Assembly: GCA_949293925.1 (NCBI GenBank)
Contig: CASFFI010000076.1
Coordinates: forward strand, 1 to 27,470
Length of the DNA: 27,470 bases
Reading direction: 5' to 3'
Source of the DNA: an uncultured Christensenella sp.
GTDB lineage: Bacteria; Bacillota; Clostridia; Christensenellales; UBA1242
Each line of letters begins with the position of its first letter. The first letter of the stretch is position 1. The notes under the pieces were generated by a model that saw only the letters and a program-made list of their open reading frames with translations, had not been told where the DNA came from and ran no database searches. The translations under genes and the position numbers were made by a program. Of the stretch, positions 1 through 12,000 are shown one piece after another.

Positions 1-3000
1 AATATTTCCGAATTGTTTTAAGCCTTGAACTACACCTGCACTATAACAATTTTCAAGATATGAATTTTCACCATTATCATATATAAATCCTGAACTATTC
101 AATGCACCTATATATCCGTTGAAATATGAATTTTGAATTACATTGTTATTTAAGTAAACAAAACCAGAAATTGCACCAACACCTGATTTCAATTCTGCGC
201 TAGAATAACTATTAGAAATGTTACCATTATTAGTATGCACTACAAATGCTGTTTCACTTCCGCTTGTTAAACTAATACCGTCAAAATCAACTGAACAAGA
301 GTATATATTACCATTATTTACGCCAACTAATAGTCCTGTTTTTTGCGTTAAAGATATATCATTATTTAATGTCAGAGTAATATTTGAGATTGCACTATTA
401 TTAGTGATTTCTGGAATTAATGCCATATATCCGTCAAATAGATTAAAGTTTGTAATATTTATAGTTTTATTGTTACCTAAAATAATTCCTTCAAACGCAA
501 ATGTACAATTAAATTTATCATCTAGATTTTCTTTTAAATAATAATAATTAAAGCCACTGTCTATTATTGCATTTGTTCTATTTTGATTTTTTATAGATAT
601 AGGACGCATAGCACTACCCAAATCAAATAATCCTTCTTCATTCATAACACCAGACAAAACAAGGTAGGTTTTAATGCTTGACATATAAGGAATACTTACT
701 ATTTCATTACCTAGATAATTGTTTGTAAACCCTTCTAACAATTCAACAAATTGCTTGCTCAAAAGTGCATCTACAGAATAGTTAGAACCTATATTTGAAT
801 CGCATAAGGTATAATCACTTGAATAATAAACTTCAATATTATAATCAGAAGTTAAATTTTCACCTATTACAGCATCTTGATTTAGAACAAACACATCGAC
901 TGCATCAACTTGTTTATAAGTTTTTGAAATTTGAGATGTTGAGATTACTGAAATAGTAATAGTTCGTGTTACTAAAATTTTACCATTTTCAATTACACCA
1001 ATGATTCCACCAACACTGATTTTGCCGACATTGTGATAAGAGGTCGTTGCAAGGTTTATTCTACCTGCAGATATTGAATCTGATATGGTAGTATCTCCTA
1101 AAACATTACCTATTAATCCACCGACTAATATGTTCAAACTGTCTTCTACATTATCAACAGTTTTTAAAGATATCAAAGTATTGCTGAATACATTTAAATA
1201 TTCCGTTTCAGTAGAATTGCTTCCTGTGATACCACCCGCCGTCACATATTTAGAATACTCATCAATAATTTCAATATTTGATACAGAATTTTTAAGTGAA
1301 GATTGAGCTGATATTTTTCCTATCAAACCACCGTAAATATATGAATTATTAGATGACACCTTATTTGTAATTGTAGAATTTTTAGAGTAAGAATTTTCTC
1401 CTTGCATATTTAACGCTTCACCTACAATTCCACCGATAATGACGGATTTATCATATTGCAAATTGTTATTTGAACTAATATTTGATGAAACCATTAGATT
1501 TGATGTATATATATTATCAAACACAACATTTTTTGCATATCCGATTATTCCACCTATTGAAATTTGATTTGAATTTGTATTGTCAACTGAATAAACATTT
1601 AATTGACCAGATGCAGTAGCGCTTGACAAATAAACTTTGTTATTTATATCGCCCACTACACCACCGATATACGAATTTATAGCATCAATATGCAAATCAA
1701 TATATAAATTTGCTTGAGTTGACAAAATTACATAATCGTAATTTTCATCGTTTGCATCTAATTTTATTGAACTATCTGCGTGTCCAACAATACCGCCAAA
1801 ACTAGCGTTTTTATTATTTCCAGCCTTTATAAAATCAATTTCTTGAATGTTTTCGTTACTTCCTATATTTACAACGCAACTTGTTATAAACGAATCAGTT
1901 GAATTTGCAATTAATCCGCCAAATTGTTCAAAACTAACATTCGTAATTTCTGAATTTCCGCTAGCAAATTCAAAAGACACATAAAGATTTTCAAAACTAG
2001 AACCGATATCCATAGATGAGATACCACCAAAATACTGACGCAATTCCTGATTAGAATTAACTTCTTTTATAATGTACTCAATATCTAAATTTCTAACTAT
2101 AGCGTTTTCAGTTTGTTTAAAGAAACCTGCACCTGTAATAGATTTTGCACCATTAAAATTAGAAAGTGACAAATCTATAGTGATTTTTGGTAATCTTTTT
2201 ACGCCTGAAGCATCTTCAATTTCCATTCCAACAATACTGCCGGTAAACACAACATCTGCAACATAATTATATGCCGATATAGTTATATCATTAGTTACTA
2301 CAAAATTAGCATCAGGATAAAGTCCAATTAGACCCATATCTTCTGAACTAGAAATTTCATAATAATTATTAATTGACTTGTCTAAAAGTGGTGGGAAATA
2401 AATTTCTTTTGATTGATTATTAATATCCCAATACTCAATAGGCCAATTCCCGAACATTCTTCTAAACAAAGCTTTTTGTTCGCTAGACCTATCCGTTTTA
2501 GTGTTTAAAAGTTTTGAATCATAAGTATTGAAATTATAAACCGAACTAATATTTGTCTTAACATTTTGTTCAGACTTATAATAGACTGTTACAAAAGTAT
2601 TTGTATCTAAATCTGTTGAATTATTAACAGAATCATTTACAAACACTACATTTTCGCTAACAAAACCGGCAAAAAGATTTCTGTATGAAAGTTGTTCGTT
2701 AGTGTTAAACAAATTTAACAATTCATTGTTATAACTAATACCAGATACAACTGAATATAAATCTATCGATAAATCATCATTTCCGTCGATATTTTTGTAG
2801 AATTTATTGTAGACTTCCAATGCTTTCATTCTATTTGAGTAATATGAGCCATTTTCAGCATTTATTTTTTTATCAGAAGCGGACATTATATACGCAAACA
2901 TTCCGCCCATAAAACTATTACTTTCAGTCAATTTAACTAAAGAAATAGAATATACATAATTGAATTTACCACCGATATTTAAGCCCACAAAACCAGATAA

Positions 3001-6000
3001 ATATTCACTATCTGTATATACAACTACAGAAGATAATGTATTGTAAATTTCTCCTGCAAAATTAATACCAGCAACACCACCTACATAGACTGAACCCAAT
3101 AATAAAGAATAATAACTTGAACTGCCAATTCTAACATGGTCTTGATAGTAAGCGTTTTCAACGATTCGTTGATTAGAAATTTCAACACTTGATTCAGATG
3201 GATTTTGTTCATATTCCCGAATTCTTTCTCTAAAGTTATCGTTGTCCGAGTACTGAACTTTGCTCTGATAAATATCACCATAATTAATTCCTGCAATACC
3301 ACCAGAAGAATAAACGCCTAATATAAAACTTCCATTGCTTAATTCAACATAACCCTTTTTAATACTTGTATCAATAGATGTGTAGCCTGCAATACCACCT
3401 GCATTAACACCCACTATTTGAACATCGCCATAAACTTGCAAGCGTTTGGCATTTTCATTTAATGGACTTTCGTCTAAATCAAGTACTCCTGCAATACCAC
3501 CTGCATAGCTTAAGTTTCGAACATATTCATTGTAAGTATTATAACCGCTATAACTAAAGCCAAAATTTTGATAATTAAAGTCTTCTTCATTCAAGTATTC
3601 ATAAGCAAAATTATTTTCACCACTTCTTATATAATTTTCCAAATTTCTAACTGTTGCTTTTACACTTAAATTAGAAGAAATATTAAATAATACACTTTCC
3701 CCTCTTACTAAGCCTGAAAGACCGCCTACAAAGTTATCACCTGTAAGCATTTTGTTCTCGCCACTAAGTGTCACATTTAATATAATTGAATCATCAATTA
3801 TACCTGCAAGTCCACCTACATAACTAGAACCCCTTGCTTCTTCGATTGTGTCAAACTCTATGTTCAAATTTTTCACAACACCATTTGTAATAGTAGAGAA
3901 TAAACCTATACTAGATTGACTAGTTTGTGTAGGGCCAATATATAGTCCTGATAGAGTCATACCATTACCATCAATTACGCCCTGCATATCCATTTCACTT
4001 CTCGTTTCCATATCAAGACCAGTGAAATCTATGTCATCGACAAGTCTAATATGTCCATTAAAGAATTTACTAGTAGCAGAGGTTTCATTATCAAAAGCAA
4101 TATATTTATTAAATTCTTCAACATCTCTAACTATGTAAGGATTTATACTGCTACCATAAGCATAATCATCTGCAAAGTAAGAAACACCACCATAAAAATA
4201 TTTTACTGAAACTGCAATTTGATTTGCGCTAACAAGTTTAGGAAGGACTGAATTTTTCAAAGTCCAAACTCCCTGTTCGCTAGTTTCAACGCCATCAATA
4301 AAACAGAAATTATTAAAACTATCACTTGACTGAATATTTACGCTATTTAATTCAACTGCGTTTGGTTTGCTTCCGTCTATTATAACGCCAAATTTATCAC
4401 TATCTAATTTGAGATAATAACAATCAGTAATCTCACCAAATGAATTTAATTCATTTTTTAAATTTGCACCTATAAATGGCTGATTAGATGTAGAGTTTGA
4501 TGAAATATTTCCTGCTGAATAAGAGTGCAATATTTTGCCTGAATTTTCGTTAATATACGCAAATCCTGAAACAAATTGAGTGTTACTTTCTACAAAAATA
4601 TTTGCATAGCAATCAGAAATTGTTCCTGAATTTGTATAGACAAACGCACCAACGCTACCTATATATGAGTAAATTTTATTTGTACTTGCCCTTAAAGAAG
4701 TTTGGCTGATGCTTGACTGCAACCCTTCAACATAAGAATAAAGTATTTTACCGCTATTAGAATTTTCAGCGACCAATCCCGCCGTCATATTGTACGAATT
4801 ATTTAATTCATATAAATTATTAACAGTTGTATTCGCCACATAACAAGATGATATTATACCACTATTTACAGCGACAAGCCCTGCAACTACTCCCCTTGCA
4901 TTTAAAGTAATAGTACCGCAATTTATTATATTTTCAACTGTGTTGTTAGCACCTAAAGAATTTACACTAACTGTTACTTTTTTAAAACTACTAGTGCCAA
5001 CTCGTGAATTTATAATATTACCTAAATTTTCACCTACTAACAACCCTATCAAATTGTGTGACGCATTTGATGAAACACTATCTTGTGATAAAATATTTAT
5101 CACTGAATCAACTTTCGAATTTTGATTAGGATTAAACGATATTACTTCACAATTGTAAATAATTCCTTCATTTGTTCCTGCTAACAGACCAAAGTTAAAC
5201 GAATTAACACCAGACAGATTGACTGTTTGAAGATTTGCGATATTTACAGTAACATTTTTAAGTATAGAATTTTGACCTAAACTTTCAAATAAACCTATAT
5301 TAGTTTTACCACTCACATCAAATGAGTAAATATTGATAACTTTATTATTTCCATCTAAACTGAATGTAACGTTGACGTCGTTAAAACTAATAGGCCTGTA
5401 ACCATAGAGATTTATATCTTCCATCAAGATATAATCACCACCAACATTCATATTCATAAATTGTTCTGCATTATAAATTGCGAGTGGTTGATTTTCATCT
5501 GTGCTTGTAGAGATTGTTATATTAAAATTCGTTTCAGCCACATAGTATGAAGATAATCCATAAACATCAAACGACAATTCAACATAATTTTTAAAATCAT
5601 CTGCAAATTTGAAAGTGTATGGGACTTCTACAGTTACAGAGAAATTAGATATCATTCTACCATAAATTCTAAATGTTTTTGAAATGCTGTCATAATAGAT
5701 TAAAAACTCTTTATTTGCATTATTAGGATCAGTCAAAGCCGACTGCAACTGACTTTGAGGCACATAATAATTAGATAAATCTCCATTTGACAATCTAAAA
5801 TTCTTTAAAAAGTTTACAACTTTATTGTCATCTATAACACCCTGATTATCTATTAAAAATTCATTAAGGTCAATTTCTCCATTCAATGAATTTAAATTCA
5901 TAAATAGAGTAGCACTTGAATTTATTGTGGAGTGCAAATTTGTTACATTTATTGAATCTAATATATAATCTGTTGTAATGAAGTTTACCACTTTTTCTTG

Positions 6001-9000
6001 AGTATATGTAATTCCGTCTTTTACAAGTTCCATTGAAAATTTGATAGAAAACTTTTCAAATAAATCACTTCTTACAAATACAGAATATCTAATGTCATAT
6101 CTACCACTTGTTTCATCGTAAACTGCTTCTTGTGATTGTACAAGATAAACTTTATCATAAACATTATCACCTATTATTTGATAATTTGGAAGACCTATAA
6201 GTTCATATCCTACAACTGACACATCTATATATGAAGCATTATTAGAATTAGCACCTGCACCTCTTTGCAAAATGTAATAGTTATTGCCGTCTATAGAGGT
6301 ATGTAAAGAATTTTCACTAACACTAATATAAACACCTGGTAAATACTGTGAAATTAAAGTTTTAGTAAGCGTTTCATCTGCACTTCCATTACTATATATA
6401 TTAGATTTATAAATATCTAAATAAATATTATATAATTCATTATTACCTTCAACATCATTTAAGATTGTTCTAACATAAATAACACCATTATATGAATAAG
6501 AATTAGTTGTTGAATCATAAGATGATATTTTTTCAAGCCTATAACTACCATTTGACATAAAACCGTAATTTGATGAATGGCTAAGAGAAATATATTTAGT
6601 TCCGTCATAAATCATTTGTTGGAAAGTAATTCTTTGACCGCTAATTTCTCCATTACTTGCCCTTAAAACTAAATCGTTAACAAGTGAATAACTAGGTTCA
6701 ATATAAAGTTTTAATAATCCACTATTCCCTGGCACAATAACATTTGATTGTGTTGTACCACTAATATATTCAACTTTGTTGTTTGCATTAGAATTAGTAA
6801 CAATAGTTCCACTAGAATAATGTTCAATTCTAACAGTTGAAAGATTTTCAGGACTATATATTATAGTCAAATTATCATTTTTAACATCTTCATCTGTCAG
6901 TGCTCTAAACATTAGTTTGAAACTTATTTGGTCAACTAAATATCTAATTTCAAAATCATCAACAAGTGATAAAGATATTTGATAAGAGTATGTATAACCA
7001 AGTTTGCTTACAGCATAATTAACTTCAAACAAATCGTAAACTGAACTTTTACTAGTCTTTTGTAAAATTTCAAAAATTTGTTCATTATCTTTATCAGTTG
7101 AGCCATTTATAGACAATATTAATGCATCACTAGAATACGAAATTTCTCCATTTTCTAGTTGATTATCTAAATATAAATAACTTGATTCATCAACTGCATA
7201 GTAAGTATTAAAGTCAACGGCAAAATCTACCACTTCGCTAGGTTGAGTTTCGAATTTATTTACATCGAGTTCTATTGAAATTGCAGTTTTATATGTTCTA
7301 AAAACAATTTCTTTTGAACATAAGTAATAATAATTACCGTCTTCAAGATAATAGTATTCAACTATGATTGAGAAATCTTTATATTGCCCATCATCGTCAA
7401 AATTAACTCCCGTAAATCCTATAATATCATCAAAATTATAATAATCAAATTCGTTACCTGTTATCTGGACATTATTGCCTGTATAAATTTTAAGTTTTAA
7501 ATTATTATGCTCTATTGAATTAAATTTAAAATTATTATAAACATTTTCAATTAATGGTTTTAAATTTTTAGTTTGATTGACATATAAAACAACTCTTTCA
7601 TTATTAGTACTGATAGGTTCATTGTCATTATTTAATGACAAATCAAGATTTGTAAATCCACACCTTGAATGTACTATAAAAGTAGATTTTATATCTTCAT
7701 TAAATATTGATGATATTTCAAGAACAACATCTCCAGTTCTTTTCAAAACAATATAATAATTTCCTAATTCATCAATGCCTAAATCTGCTACATTTTCTCC
7801 GCTTAAAATATTTACTTCATAAGATAGGCTAGCGCCATCAGGTTCAGTTTCCCACAATATCAAAGAGTCTTCTACCACTAAATAATATTTATTTAGTTCG
7901 TTTTGAACTTTTACAAAACCTGCATTTTCATTATAAATTTCATCACTTTCATAATAGAATAGTACTGCTTCACTGTCTTGCAACTTAATTCCTGTAAAAT
8001 GATTTTCATTATACAACAAATTAGAATAATTTATTTCTTCCACCAAACTATTGTTTTGCAAGTTTTCTTTGTACAATTTATCATCATTTGTTACAGCACT
8101 AGCACTAGTTGGAACAACTGTGTTTGTATAAGTTACATTTCCATCAAACTCGTATGCGATAATAGGAAGACCATTATTCGCATTCAAATGTATTTGAATA
8201 ATATCATCTGAATTTGATTGAGTAACAAAACTATCAATTACCCCCGAATAATTTTTGCTGTCAAATGAACTAGTTAAACTATTTATATCAATACTTTCAA
8301 ATGTATAATAAGCACCATTTAAATCGACATTTGGTAAATTTCCAGAATAATAAACTTTTGAAATTGAGTAATTTGAGCCGTCTGGAATAGTTTTTATATT
8401 CGATGCATTGTCAGTATAGAAACTAGTATTTATAAATGAGTTAGTTATATTATTAGAACCATTTGCAATACCAGCTAAATCTGCAACAAAACCTGATAAA
8501 TTTCTAACAGAATATTTATAATTTTCTCCTACTAAATTAATAGAGTCATCAGTATTTTTATATGTGTCAGAATAAAATCTTTCAACATAACAGAAATTTA
8601 TGTTTCCATTTTCTAATAATCCAGCAATACCACCAACATTTAAAGCTCCTTGAATAAATGAATTTTGACCATTAATTTTTAATAATTGCACCCTGTTGTT
8701 TTCAAAGTTTTGAACTGATGAAATTTTTCCCGCAATTCCACCCACGCAACTGTTTGAACTGTTTAAAGAAGTTAATTGTGCGCCTAAAAGATATAGATTA
8801 AACGCTTCAGATTCTACTCCTTCGTTTACACCAATAAATCCGCCGACAAAGTCATACGAATTTACAGCGACATTTGCACAAATATTTGAGATTTTACCAG
8901 AGTTAATTCCGACAGCACCTGCTGTATAAAAATTAGCAAGGTCAACATTATTTCCGACATTTGAGATACTGCCAGAATAAGAATATACTTTAATGTTTGC

Positions 9001-12000
9001 TTGTAAATTAATTAAAGAATACACTGACCCTTTAATAGAAGAAGTATAATCATACGCTCCAAAAATACTGCCTGCATTAACTCCTGCCAAAGCGCCTGTT
9101 GAAATGTTGATTCCTCTTGTTTCAACTGCTTGATTATAGTAATTTACTACAAATTGATAATTATTAGAATCAATAATTTTTCCATAATCAGAAGAAATCA
9201 ATCCATAATTTTCGCCCACCAATAAACTTATATTAGCATCACTTGTGTTAATATCTGCTTGTAAATCTATTAAAGCATCACAAAGGAGTTTTACAGAAAC
9301 GTTTTCGATAATTCCATCTGCTTCATTTACACCGCAAATCAAGCCCAATGAAACCACTTCGGTAGGATTTTCAATATCAACATCGAATGATGAAATTTCA
9401 AATGTGATAGACGAAATTTTACCTAAGTTTCTGCCAAAAATCCCCATCGACAATCTGCTACCATTTGCAGTAGAAGTTGCACTTATAAAACTTTCGGATA
9501 ATTTTAAGTTGTATATTTTATATTGAGTTATTGTGCTAGTTCCAACATCATTTACATAGCCTAACAACTCGCCAGAAAATTCTTCGCAAATTTGAGAGTC
9601 AAGTTCGCTTGCATCAATATCTTTAATTAAAGCGAATGTTTTATCAGAAGCTACTGAAATATTTTGCAAATCATCCAAACTATCCACAAAATATGGAAGA
9701 TTTATTCCATCAGAAATATATATATAAATTTGTACATCGTTTTTATAAACACTTCCATCAAAGCTATCAAGACTTCCAATAGTAAGTACAAATATACCGC
9801 CACCTAAAACCTCTTTAGTTTCATTATCAACAGTATTTATTGTATAACTTGAACCATCAACAGTAATATATTTTTCAAGTTGTTCTGAAGTGTAACCAAA
9901 CTGTATGTAATCCGCTCCCGCATATTCTTGAATAGTATAACCCAAAATTGGATAAGTTGCATTATCGATATTACTGATTAATGCTTCAAAAGATTTAGAT
10001 TCGTTTAGATTAATGTATTCGCTATATCTAATTTTGTTCACACCATTTTCAGAAACAATTTTATAATTTACACCATTTAGTAAAATATTTTCAACTCTTA
10101 CACCTTCTAAAACTTCAGTATCAACAAATCTCTCATCTAATTTTTTGCCAAATTCACTAGTTGTTAAGACGAATCTAATTCTAGATAAATTTTCATCTGG
10201 CTTTGTAATTACATTTAGACTTATATCTCTACTAGCGTAAGGATTAAGAACACCAAAAATCTCATTTGAATTATAAACATTTCCAAGATAATAAACTTTA
10301 AAATTGACATTAGATTTATCATTTGATTTATAATTTACTGCAAATGACATATTAAATACTTCAACTTGTCCGCCCGAAAAGTTTACAAATCTTGTAGCTG
10401 AAGAAATATTGTAATCTATTAAATAATCAACATTGCTTAAATTTTCTGTATAAGAACTTAAAGATTCTTGATAGTAAACAAATGAATTGTCTGAAGTTCT
10501 AATAATTGATATATTTGAAACTCTTTCATAAACGGCAATTTCAATATATTTATTAATTTCATCTAATTTTGCTATACCATCTTCTATTATGTAAAAAGAT
10601 ATATTAACTTCAATTTTAGCTGTAGCACCAGCTCTAACACCATATACTCTAAATTCATTTAAATTGCCACTCACCATTTCCAAACTAATCGCATCTGGTA
10701 AATAATTTTGTATTTGAGTATTAATATCCCCCGCACTTAAAATTTTAGTAGAAATAGTATTAATATTAATATCATCAGGCAGATTAAATGTGATAACTCC
10801 ACCTTTTAATAAAGCAAGCCCTAACGCATTGTCAGCAAGTGTAATATTAGAAATTGTTTCATAACCTATATCTTGCTTTGTATAAATGAATTCTGCGTTT
10901 TCTACATCAACCCTAGATTCAGTCAAAACCGCATTACACATCACAGAAACAGATTTTCCACTAGGATAATTCACAATAATTTGTTCATCATTAAGTTCTG
11001 AATTTGCATATACATAGAACGAATATGAAGCACCAACTTCATAACTGTCAATAGTTAAATGGTCAGTGTAGTTATTTATGTTATTTGTAGTTCCAAATAA
11101 CAAACTTCCATTTTTACTTGAAATACTTATTCCATTAAGTTCAAATTCTTGTCCACCTTCAAGCAATAATTTTAATCTTAAAGCATTGCCAATAGGTAAA
11201 TCAACATTTGATAAACCTATTTCTTCACTAACTAAAGGATTTACAATTTTTAAACTAGTTGGAGTCTTGACTACTCGTAAACTAAAAGTCTCAGTGATTA
11301 TATCGCTTTCAGTTATAGGCGTATTTTCGTTACAGAAATTTAAAGGATATTTTGAATATTTCATTATCAAATTAAATATTTCATCACTGCCTGTGTAGTT
11401 ATCTTTTAATGTAAAACTAACAGTTTCCCCAAAATCCACATTAAAAGCATAATAACTTTCAACCCTGCCACCAATATTCAAATTAATTAAATAATGATTT
11501 TTCAGTCTTCCCAATTTATCTAAAACATTAATCGCATTAAAACTACTTTCAGTCAAAAGCAATTGAAAGTTAGATAATAAATTTCCATAAATATCATACA
11601 AATTCGCATCTGTAGGTGTCTTCTCGAATTTTATCTTTAGACTAGAATTGTTAGAATATTCATCGTACAACTTAAAACTTTCACTACTTTCAACAGAGGC
11701 ATTACCCAATTCATCAACTTGATAAGCATTTATTGCAGAGTTTCCATCTAACAATTTATTTAATTTTACATTTATAGAAATATCTTTTACGATTTGTTCA
11801 TTCGACACATTGTTGTCAAAGATTAAATTAGTATATTTAACTTTAAATGTGATTTGTTGCAATTCATCTGTAAAACCAGCATCTCCTAATGTAATTGTAT
11901 AATCTTTAAAACTACCAGACGCTAAACCATTTTCTACTTTTATGTAATTTTCGGCATAAGAGTAACTAATATCAATGTAATTAAATATTTCCAACAATGA

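Noticed and set aside
218..11398. Plus-strand open frames of 60-107 codons inside 1-13161, and a minus-strand one at 3081-3302
   Set aside because: They are shadows of the 4,387-codon minus-strand frame, lack SD sites, and have no domain character.
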